DNA from: Flavobacterium tiangeerense
Lineage (GTDB): Bacteria > Bacteroidota > Bacteroidia > Flavobacteriales > Flavobacteriaceae
Assembly: GCF_007830355.1 (NCBI RefSeq)
Contig: NZ_VLKO01000009.1
Span: forward strand, 124,001 to 188,000
Length of the DNA stretch: 64,000 nucleotides
Direction of reading: 5' to 3'
In this document: positions 1 through 9,416 of the stretch, piece by piece
Position numbering within the stretch: position 1 is the stretch's first letter
How the letters are laid out: each line of letters starts with the position of its first letter
Position numbers and translations under genes: made by a program
The notes under the pieces: generated by a model
What the model saw: the letters and a program-made list of their open reading frames with translations, nothing else
What the model was told of the DNA's origin: nothing
Databases searched by the model: none

Positions 1-576
1 GGAGTTGCACTTAATTATAAAGTATATAAATTAAACGAGGTAAATGCATTTGCTACCGCAGACGGAAGTGTTCGTGTCTATTCTGGTTTAATGGATATTA
101 TGGATGACAATGAGTTGCTAGCAGTAATAGGGCATGAAATAGGTCACGTGGTTAATACTGATTCAAGAGATGCAATTAAAGCTGCTTATAAAAAGGAAGC
201 AGCTTTAGGTTTATTAGCATCCCAATCTGATAAAGTTGCAGCTATAACAGACAGTCAGTTAGCTAAAGTGGGTAGCCAAATGATTGATAGTAAACACAGT
301 AGAAAACAAGAGTCTGAGGCTGATGAGTTTTCATATAATTTCATGAAAAACAATAGCTATAATGTTAATGCAGTTTCATCAGCGTTTGCTATACTAGCAA
401 AAATGAGTGAAGGAGCTGAATCTTCTTTCTTGGAGAAAATGATGAGTTCTCATCCTGATCCAAAAGAAAGAGCAGAAAACGCTAAATTAAGAGCAGAAAA
501 AGACGGTCTTTATAAGCCTTATGTAAAGCAAAAACCAGTTGTTGCAAAAAAAGCACCAGTTAAAAAGAAAAAATAA
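1..576 (+). CDS. M48-family zinc metalloprotease (5' end outside window)
   Basis: The reading frame is open from base 1 to the stop at 576, giving 191 visible residues, so the start codon and any signal peptide lie upstream. The zinc-binding HEIGH motif (HExxH) is at nt 133-147. A downstream QESEADEF segment supplies the Glu that serves as third zinc ligand in M48 peptidases. The region before HEIGH (NAFATADGSVRVYSGL) matches the LoiP/BepA-type catalytic domain, which is usually periplasmic and works in envelope protein quality control. The C-terminus ends in a Lys-rich tail. An internal Met at nt 91 is not the true start because conserved family sequence precedes it. The family call is strong; the substrate is unknown. 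Confidence 0.9.
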   Translation, partial: GVALNYKVYKLNEVNAFATADGSVRVYSGLMDIMDDNELLAVIGHEIGHVVNTDSRDAIKAAYKKEAALGLLASQSDKVAAITDSQLAKVGSQMIDSKHSRKQESEADEFSYNFMKNNSYNVNAVSSAFAILAKMSEGAESSFLEKMMSSHPDPKERAENAKLRAEKDGLYKPYVKQKPVVAKKAPVKKKK

Positions 577-587
577 TTTTTGAAACT

Positions 588-620
588 AAAAAAGGCAGAA
601 CCCTATGTTCTGCCTTTTTT
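588..620. terminator. Bidirectional rho-independent terminator
   Basis: An 11-bp perfect stem (591-601 with 607-617) closes a 5-nt loop. It is flanked by A-runs on the left and T-runs on the right, so it can stop the M48 gene (plus) and the convergent tonB gene (minus). Confidence 0.9.
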
Positions 621-633
621 TATGTTGGTGTTT

Positions 634-1452
634 TTAGTTCATTTGAACCGTAATTGGCAAGGTGTAGGCGGTACGTACTGCTTTACCGCCAATCATGCCA
701 GGAGTCCACTTGGTTCGTAAAGATTTCAAAACTCTAACCGCTTCTTTTCCTAGTCCGTAACCAGGATCTCTTCTAACTTGTATGTCAGTCATGCTACCAT
801 CTTTTTCTATTACAAAAGAAACAAAGATTTTAACCGTTCCATTGAGTTCAGTTTCTTGTTTTTCAAAATTATTTCCCACATACGTGTAAAACTTATTGAT
901 ACCTCCTGGAAATTCTGGAAGTTTATCTAGCGCTACACTGTTAATGATAGTGTTTCCAGTTTCAGGTGTTTCCACTGTGTTTTGAACAGTTGTACTTTGA
1001 CCGGTGTTAACAGCCACTATGCCAGTTCCGTCAGATGGCGTTGTATTTACAAGTGGTAGATCAGTGTTTTTAGCAATATTTTGCTCTGCGTTTTCAGTAG
1101 ATACAATAATAGGATTAATTAATGCTTTACTTTTTACTGGATTAGCAATACTTTTTGTTTTTAAGGGAGGTAATGCTTTTTGAGGTTGTGTTTTATTTGG
1201 ATAGACATCTGTTATTTGGACAATTTTATCTGTCAAATCTGGCTCAATAGGGGTAAAGGTTGTCTCAGGATTAAAAATTGAGACTAGTGTAGGAATGCTT
1301 ATGGCACCCACTAATAATGTTACTCCCATGAAAAGTGCTGTAAGTGACGTTTTTGTACTCTCTTGACGAAGTTTGTACGCACCATACTCTTTATTTCTGT
1401 TTTGAAAAACAAGTTCAATCCAGCCGGTCTCGTAAATGCTTAATTTAGACAT
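634..1452 (-). CDS. tonB: TonB-family energy transducer
   Basis: A 272-residue protein with the typical Bacteroidetes TonB layout. A cytoplasmic N-terminus contains FQNRNKEYGAYKLR, followed by one membrane helix (about residues 36-60), a Pro/Thr/Asn-rich periplasmic linker, and a C-terminal TonB domain (about 190-272) with FVIEKDGSMTDIQVRRDPG and KWTPG. It should transmit proton-motive force from ExbB/ExbD to outer-membrane receptors. exbB and exbD are not adjacent. The large receptor gene lies upstream on the same strand, but a terminator separates the two, so co-transcription is unlikely. Which receptors it serves cannot be told from sequence. Confidence 0.88.
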   Translation of the reverse strand: MSKLSIYETGWIELVFQNRNKEYGAYKLRQESTKTSLTALFMGVTLLVGAISIPTLVSIFNPETTFTPIEPDLTDKIVQITDVYPNKTQPQKALPPLKTKSIANPVKSKALINPIIVSTENAEQNIAKNTDLPLVNTTPSDGTGIVAVNTGQSTTVQNTVETPETGNTIINSVALDKLPEFPGGINKFYTYVGNNFEKQETELNGTVKIFVSFVIEKDGSMTDIQVRRDPGYGLGKEAVRVLKSLRTKWTPGMIGGKAVRTAYTLPITVQMN

Positions 1453-1623
1453 AATATGTGGTTTTTATGGTTAAGTACATTTACATCATAAGCAAGTGTT
1501 TTTTTTATTAATAACGAGTCCATTGTGTTATTATTGTAATTAATTTTTAAAATTTTTAAAAATTGATTGAATTATATTTTATTATTTAACTAAATTAATT
1601 TTATTAAAATACTGCGCAAAAAA

Positions 1624-1651
1624 AAGCGCATCACTGTATCAGGATGCGCTT
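1624..1651 (-). terminator. Rho-independent terminator of the Oar-like receptor gene
   Basis: A 9-bp perfect stem, aagcgcatc (1624-1632) with gatgcgctt (1643-1651), has a 10-nt loop. Read on the minus strand it is followed by a run of T. It sits just after the receptor stop codon. Confidence 0.85.
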
Positions 1652-1674
1652 GTATTTTTGTAAAAAAGAATTAC

Positions 1675-4600
1675 TTAGAATGCATATTTAAAACCTATCT
1701 GAATTTGAAATGGATTACCAGATAAAGCAGGTAGACCAGCATTGTTTACACGGTAGTTAAACTGTTGTCTAGTACTATCAAATCCTGGAACTGCAGCATT
1801 ACCGCCAGATGCAGGTGTTCCTAGTGCATAGAGAGACTGGCTATTCAATGATTTATTAACTCCCCTTTCTTTGTTTAGTAAATTCGCAACATTAAAAATA
1901 TCAACAGTAAATTCTATGAATTGCTTTTTGGGAATACTGATTTTTTTATTAATTCTAATGTCAACAAGACCATAAAACTCATTTATACCACCGTTACGCT
2001 CTGCAATTTTACCAGAGTAAGAGTTGATATAATTTTTTAAGCTTGAACTTGCTGCAGGATTATTTAAAATAGTTTGTAAACCAGTTTTGATATTTTGTGG
2101 AACGGTTGGGCTATTGATGTCAAAAATGTACGCTAAATCATTTGAAGCTGTTACAAAATCTCCATTTGTATTTCCTCCAGATAATAAACTATATCGTGTA
2201 CCACCAATTCCTGAATAGCGAATTCCTACACTAAACCCGTAAAAAGTTGGTAATGATCCATAAAACACCACCTTGTGTCGAAAATGATTATCAGAATATG
2301 TCATTTTACTTAAATTTCTAGGATCATCCTCTACTGGTAATACAAGTGTAGCTGTGTTAGCCACATTTCCGTTGAAAGAAGTGTTGTCTTTGGTGTCATT
2401 TAGGGTGTAACTAGCCGTAATTTCTCCATCTTTAAAATATTTGTAAGTAGCATCAACAACTAGCGCAAATTGATTTACTTTTCCTTCACTGTTAAGTTCT
2501 AAAACTCTCCCTAATCTATTGCTTATTCTACCTTGCATCCAGTCTGCAGCTCCATTTGCAGGTATTGAACTTGCTGGAACAAATACGCCGCGATTTCCTT
2601 CGTTTGCCAAATTAAAAAACGGATTGCTAACCATATTTCTATCTACATACACATAATTATTACGTCCTAGAGTAGCATAACCAGCAATTCCCATTTTTAA
2701 ATGATCTGTAAAAAAATGTGTGTAAGATACATTAGCTTTATAAACCACAGGTACTTTAGCATCGGTACCAGTATAATTTATAGTTGGTAATTGAAAAGCA
2801 TCTAGCGTAGGTATGCTAGAAAAGTTGTTTCGGTAACCTATGAAGTCAGGTACAGGAACATTTGGTGCTCTAACATCTACAGTTGCAGTTTTCTTTCCGT
2901 CAAAATATAAATTGTTAATGATGGCATAGTTATTTAAATCTGATGCAAAAATTCCTGCTCCTGCGCGTATGTAATCTTTGTGGTTTTCCTTTACATCCCA
3001 TGTCAATTGCACTCTTGGTTGTAATATAGCCGATTGTAATTTGTTGTCGGTTCTAATTCCTAATTGATCAAAGACCAATTGGTTGAAAGTTGCAGTTGGA
3101 TACTTTGCATAATCAAAACGTAATCCTAAAGTTAGGTCAACACCCAGTGCTACTTTTGCTTGTAATTGTCCATATATCCCTACATTTAATATATTCGAAT
3201 TAACAGTAGGATCAGCCACTAATGGTACTTCTCTAAAGTAACGATAAGGAGTACCATTGTCAAAATTTGCAACGCTATTAAAATGAAAACGACCGTTTAC
3301 TTCGCTACCATACACTGATTTTGAATTGGTTTGCATAATGTCAAATCCAAAAGTGTATTTTATTTTATCGGTATTGTAGTATAGATTGTCTACAATTTGA
3401 AAAACATTATTGGTGAATTTTTCTTGTGCAAATCGGTGTCCTCCTATTTGAATATTGGTGGTTCTCACAGCGCCATTAATTGTGGAGGCTACATTTTCTA
3501 CAATGGCTCTAGGAATGTTATAAGAAGGCAATTGATCACCAGGGTTACTGTCTTGAAAAGTGTAAAGATGTTGCACTTTTAATTCGTTTGTGATTTTAGG
3601 ATTTACAGTTGTTCTCAATGAAGCTAAAATACTGTTATCAATATTATAGTCATCACCAAAAGACTCATATAAATTAATTGCTGTATTGTCTTGCAATCCC
3701 AGTTTATTGTCATCAAACGTAAAGTTGTTTCGAATTGTAAGTAGGTTTTTACTATTTAATTGCCAATCCAAACGAGCAAATGCTGCATCCGAATTTCTTT
3801 TTTTATCAAATGATCCATATTGAGGTGAACTTGAAACGCCATATTTATTTCTAGCAATGGTTACAAAATTGTCCAGCGTTGCTTTGGTTACATTAAACCT
3901 AAGCTCATCTTCTGGCGATTGAACATCTGCAATAATCAATGGTCTAGAATCTTGTTGATGATCCCATGCTACAAAAAAGTGTAGTTTGTCTTTGATAATA
4001 GGTCCGCCCAAGGTAAAACCATATTGAGTCGTTGTAAAATCATTTTGACGTCTGTTTCCTCTAATGTCATAAGCACTAGAAAGCCAGTCTGCTCTATTGT
4101 AAGCAAACATACTTCCAGAAAAATCATTCGTCCCGGACTTAGTAACGGCACTCACTGTTCCACCACCACTACGACCATAACCTACATCATATTGATTTGT
4201 GACTACTTTAAATTCTCTTACAGCCTCAATAGAGATGGAGTAGGGTGCGCCACTTCTGCTGGTGGTAGCTCCTGCCGAAGTTGGGTTTTTTGCATTCATA
4301 CCATCTAATGTATAATTAGTAGACGATGCTAGTTGTCCTGAGATGTTTCCTCCACGTGTTAATGGAGATAAATCCATTAAGTTGGTGAAATTTCTTCCGT
4401 TTACGGGTAAAGAATTAATGAGTTTGGCTGTAATTGCAGTTGCTGCGCCTAGATTTCCTGTTTTGTTTTTTAATCCTCTGCCTACCACTTCTACAACCTC
4501 TAGGGTTTGCATTTCGGTTTGCATTTCGATGTTAATCGTAATTAAATCACCTTGATTGAGCGTGTATCCAGATCGTTGTTGTTCTCCATATCCGGATGTT

Positions 4601-4872
4601 TTTACAGTAATAGTGTAAGGACCACCTAGAGGCAATTCTTTAAAAGTATAAACCCCTTTAAAGTTACTAAGTGTAGTAGTTTTAAATCCAGTAGATTCAT
4701 TTTTTAGGGTAACATTTGCTTCTTTTATAGTCTCATTATTTGTGCCTGATATGGTTCCAGTAATAGAGGCTTGTGTGGTTTGTGCATGACTTGTAGTGCT
4801 TATAACGATAATCCAAAGCATCGTAAATAAGAACATTTTAATATTTTTCATGAGTTTAGTGTTTAGTTTCAT
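1675..4872 (-). CDS. Oar-like TonB-dependent outer-membrane receptor
   Basis: A 1065-residue protein with a signal peptide ending at SHAQ, about residue 31. Internal Mets at 8 and 12 are alternative starts. A carboxypeptidase-regulatory-like (CarboxypepD_reg) domain follows at about 33-115, then a plug with LPVNGRNFTNL and LDGMNAKNP, then a large barrel ending in aromatic Phe (GFKYAF). The motif order matches Oar/OmpA-related TonB-dependent proteins, which are common in Bacteroidetes and Myxococcus and often carry large or poorly defined substrates. No SusD-like partner lies next to it, so it is not a canonical SusCD pair. The family is clear; the substrate is unknown. Confidence 0.88.
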   Translation of the reverse strand: MKLNTKLMKNIKMFLFTMLWIIVISTTSHAQTTQASITGTISGTNNETIKEANVTLKNESTGFKTTTLSNFKGVYTFKELPLGGPYTITVKTSGYGEQQRSGYTLNQGDLITINIEMQTEMQTLEVVEVVGRGLKNKTGNLGAATAITAKLINSLPVNGRNFTNLMDLSPLTRGGNISGQLASSTNYTLDGMNAKNPTSAGATTSRSGAPYSISIEAVREFKVVTNQYDVGYGRSGGGTVSAVTKSGTNDFSGSMFAYNRADWLSSAYDIRGNRRQNDFTTTQYGFTLGGPIIKDKLHFFVAWDHQQDSRPLIIADVQSPEDELRFNVTKATLDNFVTIARNKYGVSSSPQYGSFDKKRNSDAAFARLDWQLNSKNLLTIRNNFTFDDNKLGLQDNTAINLYESFGDDYNIDNSILASLRTTVNPKITNELKVQHLYTFQDSNPGDQLPSYNIPRAIVENVASTINGAVRTTNIQIGGHRFAQEKFTNNVFQIVDNLYYNTDKIKYTFGFDIMQTNSKSVYGSEVNGRFHFNSVANFDNGTPYRYFREVPLVADPTVNSNILNVGIYGQLQAKVALGVDLTLGLRFDYAKYPTATFNQLVFDQLGIRTDNKLQSAILQPRVQLTWDVKENHKDYIRAGAGIFASDLNNYAIINNLYFDGKKTATVDVRAPNVPVPDFIGYRNNFSSIPTLDAFQLPTINYTGTDAKVPVVYKANVSYTHFFTDHLKMGIAGYATLGRNNYVYVDRNMVSNPFFNLANEGNRGVFVPASSIPANGAADWMQGRISNRLGRVLELNSEGKVNQFALVVDATYKYFKDGEITASYTLNDTKDNTSFNGNVANTATLVLPVEDDPRNLSKMTYSDNHFRHKVVFYGSLPTFYGFSVGIRYSGIGGTRYSLLSGGNTNGDFVTASNDLAYIFDINSPTVPQNIKTGLQTILNNPAASSSLKNYINSYSGKIAERNGGINEFYGLVDIRINKKISIPKKQFIEFTVDIFNVANLLNKERGVNKSLNSQSLYALGTPASGGNAAVPGFDSTRQQFNYRVNNAGLPALSGNPFQIQIGFKYAF

Positions 4873-5110
4873 GCTGGCAAAGGAATCTAGAAATAGAAAA
4901 AAAGGTGTTACATTAATACTATTAGAAAAATAATTTTAGGTAACCAAAGTTTTGATTTTCGCCCTTTTTTAGTGTTTATTTCTATTTTTAGGTAAACTTT
5001 ATGAAACATTGCATCATAAAAAGTAGCTTTAATTTAGTTTAATCGTAATGATTTGGTAATGGTATTTGAAGAGTTTAAATATAATTTTATGAAAAATATA
5101 TAAGGTATTT

Positions 5111-5863
5111 ATGAAAGCAAAAATGATAACTATTGCGGCTGCATTGTCGCTATTTTTTTTAAGTTGTAGTTCAAATAAATTTATTGTTTGCGGCCACAGA
5201 GGTGCAATGGGACATGAAACCGAAAATACAATAGCCTCCATAAAAAAAGGAATTGATCTCAAAGCTGATATGCTTGAGATAGATGTGTTTAAAATAAAAA
5301 CAGGTGAAATTGTAGTTTTTCACGATGATGATTTAGACCGATTGACAAATGCTAAAGGAAAGATTGAGAGTTATTCCTTTGACGAATTAAGAAAAGTACT
5401 TGTTGCGGGTAAACATCAAATTCCAACTCTTGAGGAAGTCATTACAACTATGAATAGAAAAGCAGTGCTCAACATTGAATTGAAAGGAGAAAATACGGCG
5501 GCAGATACCTACGCCATTATGGAAAACTTTAAAAAGCGTGGCTGGAGCAATAAAGATTTTTTTGTATCTAGTTTTAAAGTAAATGAATTAAGAAAAATGA
5601 GAAGTTTGACTAAGGATGTTTCTATAGGATTACTGACTTACAAAGATCCTATTGAAACTGTGATTCAGTTAGGAAAAGAATTAAATGCGCAAGCAATAAA
5701 TCCTTATTTTAAAACCTTGACGCCAGAAAATGTTGCGATCATGAAAACTAATAATTTCAAGATTCTTCCTTGGACAGCAAATGAGCCTGCTGATATCAAG
5801 ATGCTACAAGATTTAAAAGTGAGTGGAATCATCACTGATTTTCCCGAAAGGATTGTACGTTAA
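5111..5863 (+). CDS. Glycerophosphodiester phosphodiesterase lipoprotein
   Basis: A 250-residue GDPD-family TIM barrel that hydrolyses glycerophosphodiesters to glycerol-3-phosphate and an alcohol. A lipobox (FLSC, Cys19) marks it as a lipoprotein. Catalytic and metal-site motifs are present in order: HRG (29-31), EID (56-58) and HDD (71-73), with the distal NIELKGE segment. The length fits the bacterial UgpQ-like class plus an export signal. It stands alone with its own terminator. It probably scavenges or recycles phospholipid head groups at the envelope. The exact substrate is not evident. Confidence 0.9.
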   Translation: MKAKMITIAAALSLFFLSCSSNKFIVCGHRGAMGHETENTIASIKKGIDLKADMLEIDVFKIKTGEIVVFHDDDLDRLTNAKGKIESYSFDELRKVLVAGKHQIPTLEEVITTMNRKAVLNIELKGENTAADTYAIMENFKKRGWSNKDFFVSSFKVNELRKMRSLTKDVSIGLLTYKDPIETVIQLGKELNAQAINPYFKTLTPENVAIMKTNNFKILPWTANEPADIKMLQDLKVSGIITDFPERIVR

Positions 5864-5886
5864 ACTGAAATTTTTGAATGTAAAAG

Positions 5887-5912
5887 AAAGTCTGTTTTTT
5901 CAGGCTTTTTTT
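5887..5912 (+). terminator. Rho-independent terminator after the GDPD gene
   Basis: The stem aaagtctg (5887-5894) pairs with caggcttt (5901-5908) with one G-T pair, followed by a T-run to 5912. Confidence 0.75.
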
Positions 5913-5939
5913 TGTGCCCATTCAAAACAGATAAAGGAA

Positions 5940-6488
5940 TTATTTTTTCTGAATTATTTCGGCTAGCAACTTCTTGGCACGTAAAAGTTTAATTTTTACA
6001 TTACTTAGTGGTTCATTCATTTTTAAAGCTATTTCTTGATAGCTCATTTCTTGAAAATAACGCAGCTGAATTACCTCTTGGTAATGAGGTTTTAATTCTT
6101 TAATACATTGTAATAAACGGGATAAGTTTTGTTCAGTGATCAATACATCCTCAGCAGACGGTGTAGTGTCAGCAATATTGTAAGCTTGATGATTTTCGTC
6201 TTCTGTAATTTCCACAAAAAGACTTAGTTTTTTCTTTCGTAATAAATCAATATGCACATTTTTTGCAATAGCTATTAACCAAGTATTGAATTGAAATTCA
6301 GTGTTGTAAGTGGCTAATTTATCAAATGCTTTTGAAAATGTTTCAATGGTAATGTCCTCGGCTGTAGTTTCATTTTCGGTTCTTTTTAACATGAACCCAT
6401 AAACCTCATTCCAGTAGTGATTCAATAGAAAAGTAAAGGCAACTTGATCACCTTGTTTAGCTTTTTCTATTTGATTGTTTATTTCCAC
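5940..6488 (-). CDS. ECF-type RNA polymerase sigma factor
   Basis: A 182-residue sigma-70-family protein of extracytoplasmic-function size. Sigma region 2 spans about residues 20-85 (YGFMLKRT, AEDITIETFSKAF, NTWLIAIAKNVHIDLLRKKK). Region 4 spans about 125-178, with the helix-turn-helix MSYQEIALKMNEPLSNVKIK. No anti-sigma gene follows. Instead its start overlaps the end of the upstream glycosyltransferase gene by 10 nt, implying translational coupling. Such orphan ECF factors are common in Bacteroidetes; the regulon is unknown. Confidence 0.9.
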   Translation of the reverse strand: MEINNQIEKAKQGDQVAFTFLLNHYWNEVYGFMLKRTENETTAEDITIETFSKAFDKLATYNTEFQFNTWLIAIAKNVHIDLLRKKKLSLFVEITEDENHQAYNIADTTPSAEDVLITEQNLSRLLQCIKELKPHYQEVIQLRYFQEMSYQEIALKMNEPLSNVKIKLLRAKKLLAEIIQKK

Positions 6489-7585
6489 TGTGCTGGTTTT
6501 GAGAATAGATTAATGATAAAGATATTGATTTGGATCAAGATTAAGACAATTTCAACAATTGGAAACCAAAATTTTAAATCATGCTCATCAAGTTTCCTTG
6601 CAGATGAACCTATCATAATCCATGCCACGAGATAACGAAAGGCTATTAAACTGGTAACAATAATCCATTCAAATTGAAACGCAAGTAAAACAGCTGGTAA
6701 TACTATGAATAATAATTGTGAACTATAAAAAACACCTAATTGAAATTGATCAAAAAAAGTATAATGGTTAGCAGTTGCAACATGCCTTCTTTTTTGTGAT
6801 ACCCAATCATTAAAGGAAGTTTTAGGTTTAGAAAGCGTAAAACTATCTGGCTCAAAGGCTATTGTAGTGTTTTTTGCTGTTGCAGCTTGATTTACAAATA
6901 AATCATCATCTCCTGAGCGAATGCGCATGTGCTCAATAAATCCGTTAACTTTAAAGAATTCGTCTTTTTTATACGCTAAATTTCTACCAACTCCCATGTA
7001 CGGCTTTCCTAACTTAGCCCATGAAAAATATTGAATCGCTGTTAATAAGGTTTCGTATCGAATTATTTTATTCAGAAAGGAATTTGTAATTCGTTCGTAT
7101 TTTCCATAACCCAAAACGATAGTTTTTTGCATGGTAAATTGTGCTGTCATGGTAGCTATCCAGTTTGTTGAGGTAGGATAACAATCCGCATCTGTAAATA
7201 ATAAATAGTCTTTTGATGCTGCTTTGATGCCTAACGTTAAAGCGTATTTTTTATTTCCCCAAAAGGCTTCGTTGTTTTCTACTTTTACAAGTCGAATGTT
7301 TGAATATTGCTTTTCAAATTCTTCAAAAATATCTAGTGTTTTATCACTTGATGCATCATCAATTAGAACTATTTCAAAGTCAGGGTATTCTTGTGCTGCT
7401 AATAAGGGTATAAATTGTGCTACGTTTTCTTCTTCATTTTTAGCACAAACGATTACAGATACTGGAATTTTTTTTGGAGTACTCTTTTGATCTTTGGCGA
7501 AAGCAAAAACCCTGAAAACCCCTAAGTAAAAGAGTGTTTGGACGGCTACAATAAAAATAAAAAAGTAAAATAGTAATATAAGCAT
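6479..7585 (-). CDS. Membrane-anchored GT2 glycosyltransferase
   Basis: A 368-residue family 2 glycosyltransferase. One N-terminal membrane helix (about 2-25) is followed by a GT-A domain with VIVCAKNEEENV, the nucleotide-binding DDASSD and the metal-binding DAD in FTDADCYP. A QKRRH segment resembles the QxxRW acceptor motif of processive enzymes. At least three hydrophobic helices lie at the C-terminus. It probably transfers a sugar to a lipid or polysaccharide acceptor at the inner membrane. It is co-transcribed with the overlapping sigma-factor gene and has a candidate -7 box 53 nt upstream. Donor and acceptor cannot be deduced. Confidence 0.85.
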   Translation of the reverse strand: MLILLFYFFIFIVAVQTLFYLGVFRVFAFAKDQKSTPKKIPVSVIVCAKNEEENVAQFIPLLAAQEYPDFEIVLIDDASSDKTLDIFEEFEKQYSNIRLVKVENNEAFWGNKKYALTLGIKAASKDYLLFTDADCYPTSTNWIATMTAQFTMQKTIVLGYGKYERITNSFLNKIIRYETLLTAIQYFSWAKLGKPYMGVGRNLAYKKDEFFKVNGFIEHMRIRSGDDDLFVNQAATAKNTTIAFEPDSFTLSKPKTSFNDWVSQKRRHVATANHYTFFDQFQLGVFYSSQLLFIVLPAVLLAFQFEWIIVTSLIAFRYLVAWIMIGSSARKLDEHDLKFWFPIVEIVLILIQINIFIINLFSKPAQWK

Positions 7586-7637
7586 TTGTGTTTTATGAGT
7601 ATTAATATTCGTTACAAGGCGTGTATAAATATGGCTG

Positions 7638-7645
7638 CAAAGGTA
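7638..7645 (-). promoter_or_regulatory. Candidate -7 box for the GT2/sigma operon
   Basis: The minus strand reads TACCTTTG, a full match to the Bacteroidetes TAnnTTTG box, 53 nt before the GT2 start. No clear -33 TTTG is visible. Confidence 0.5.
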
Positions 7646-7694
7646 TGAATAGAATCTCTAAATGTTAAATACTAATTGTAATTTTACAAAGAAA

Positions 7695-8309
7695 TTAAAT
7701 AGGACATTTTTTCATTTCAGTTGCAGTTGCAATGGCTTGTGGAGTATTTACTTTTTCTAACGCTTCAATAATGTTTTGATAATTTTTTCGGTCTCTATTT
7801 TGAGACATTTTCTTAGTAGCATTAATTTCTGTAATTTCAATCTCAAAGGCTACAATTCCCTTTGCTTGGCGCATTGTTTTTGCTGATAAATCTTCAATTC
7901 GAATTGGGTTTTCTGAACCTTTTTCATATTTGTCTACTAATTTTTTTAAGGATTCTACAGCTGCTTCGTGATCAATTATTTTGATTTTCCCATGTATTTG
8001 AACTGCAATATAATTCCAAGTTGGCACATTTTCATGATCGTACCACGAAGAAGATATGTAACTGTGAGGTCCTGAAAATACTGCTAAAACTTCGTCATTT
8101 TCTAAGAATCCTTTCCATTGTGGATTTTCTTTTGAAATATGACCGCACAAAATTTCTTTTCCTTCACTGTTAGTTTCTAGCTCTAATGGAATATGAGTAG
8201 CACACAGTTTACTATTAGACTGATTGATGAGTATACCAAAACTGTTTTCGTAAAGAAATTTTTTTATTTCTTCTGCATTTTCGTTTCTGTAAATATCAGG
8301 AATGTACAT
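7695..8309 (-). CDS. PaiB-family FMN-binding protein
   Basis: A 204-residue protein matching the PaiB/FMN-binding split-barrel family from its first residues (MYIPDIYRNENAEEIKKFL). Other family motifs are THIPLEL, HISKENPQW, FSGPHSYISSSWYD and VPTWNYIAVQIHG. In Bacillus, PaiB is named as a negative regulator of sporulation and protease genes, but many homologues are probably flavin or haem binding proteins or enzymes. No DNA-binding domain is visible here. It follows murB by 46 nt and may be read from the same transcript. Family certain, function open. Confidence 0.85.
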   Translation of the reverse strand: MYIPDIYRNENAEEIKKFLYENSFGILINQSNSKLCATHIPLELETNSEGKEILCGHISKENPQWKGFLENDEVLAVFSGPHSYISSSWYDHENVPTWNYIAVQIHGKIKIIDHEAAVESLKKLVDKYEKGSENPIRIEDLSAKTMRQAKGIVAFEIEITEINATKKMSQNRDRKNYQNIIEALEKVNTPQAIATATEMKKCPI

Positions 8310-8355
8310 GGATTGATTTTATTTTATAGTTGATACTAATAAAGGAATTCGTGTA

Positions 8356-9369
8356 TCATATAATGTTAACTTCTGCTTCAATACGAATTCCAAAAAGTTT
8401 AAACACGGTATCTTGAATTTCATGCGCTACATTTAATATCTCTTTTCCTGTAGCACTGCCATAATTTACAAGAACTAAAGCCTGGTTTTTATGCACACCT
8501 GCATCACCAAAACGTTTGCCTTTAAAACCTGCTTGCTCAATTAGCCAACCTGCGGGAACTTTAACCTCAGTATCTGAAATTTCATAGAATTTCATTTCAG
8601 GAAAGCGTTGGTGTATTTTTTCAAAATCAGATTTTAAAACTATTGGGTTTTTAAAAAAACTACCGCTGTTGCCAAGTTCTTTAGGATCTGGTAATTTACT
8701 TTGTCTGATAGTAATTACCGCATTACTAACGTCTACAAGAGTAGGATTTGTGATTTTTTTTTTGGCTAATTCACCTGAAATATCTCCGTATGAGATGTTT
8801 ATTTTATGGTTTTTCTTGGTGAGTTTAAAAACTACGGATGTAATTACGAATTGATTTTTCACCTCATGTTTAAAAATACTTTCTCGATAACCAAAGTTAC
8901 ATTCATCCTTAGTGAACGTTTTAATTTCTTGGTTTTCAATGTTCATTGCTTCGCAATAAGCAAAAGTATCTTTTATCTCGGCACCATAAGCCCCAATATT
9001 CTGAACAGGAGTTGTACCTACATTACCCGGAATAAGGGACATGTTTTCTAATCCTCCAAAATCTTGGTTGATAGTCCATAGTACAAATTCATGCCAATTT
9101 TCACCTGCTTGACTCTCAACCCACACAAAGTCATCATTTTCATTGATGATTTTTTTGCCTTTTAAATCTACATGAATTACAAGAGCGTCAATGTCTTGTG
9201 TTAGTAGCATGTTGCTGCCCCCACCTAAAATAAATAGTTCAGTATTTTGATTCTGGTTTAATACTATTTCTAATTCTGCGACGGTATGTACAGCTATAAA
9301 TCTTTTTGCGAAAGCATCAATGCCAAAAGTGTTGTGTTTTTTTAGTGAAAAGTGGGGAAGTATGTTCAT
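8356..9369 (-). CDS. murB: UDP-N-acetylenolpyruvoylglucosamine reductase
   Basis: MurB reduces UDP-GlcNAc-enolpyruvate to UDP-MurNAc with FAD and NADPH, the second committed step of peptidoglycan precursor synthesis in the cytoplasm. The 337-residue protein has the FAD-binding LGGGSNMLL, IPGNVGTTPVQNIGAYG, and GNSGSFFKNP with the proton-donor Ser. The C-terminal catalytic Glu is in IEAEVN. Length and order match the type I (E. coli-like) class. A -7 box between the asnB-like gene and murB suggests its own promoter inside the longer minus-strand run. Confidence 0.96.
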   Translation of the reverse strand: MNILPHFSLKKHNTFGIDAFAKRFIAVHTVAELEIVLNQNQNTELFILGGGSNMLLTQDIDALVIHVDLKGKKIINENDDFVWVESQAGENWHEFVLWTINQDFGGLENMSLIPGNVGTTPVQNIGAYGAEIKDTFAYCEAMNIENQEIKTFTKDECNFGYRESIFKHEVKNQFVITSVVFKLTKKNHKINISYGDISGELAKKKITNPTLVDVSNAVITIRQSKLPDPKELGNSGSFFKNPIVLKSDFEKIHQRFPEMKFYEISDTEVKVPAGWLIEQAGFKGKRFGDAGVHKNQALVLVNYGSATGKEILNVAHEIQDTVFKLFGIRIEAEVNII

Positions 9370-9404
9370 GATGGTATGCTTTTTTCAAGTATTGTAACGA
9401 ATGT

Positions 9405-9412
9405 CAAAAGTA
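9405..9412 (-). promoter_or_regulatory. Candidate internal -7 box for murB
   Basis: The minus strand reads TACTTTTG (matches TAnnTTTG) 36 nt before the murB start, in the 47-nt gap after the asnB-like gene. Confidence 0.45.
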
Positions 9413-9416
9413 AGTA

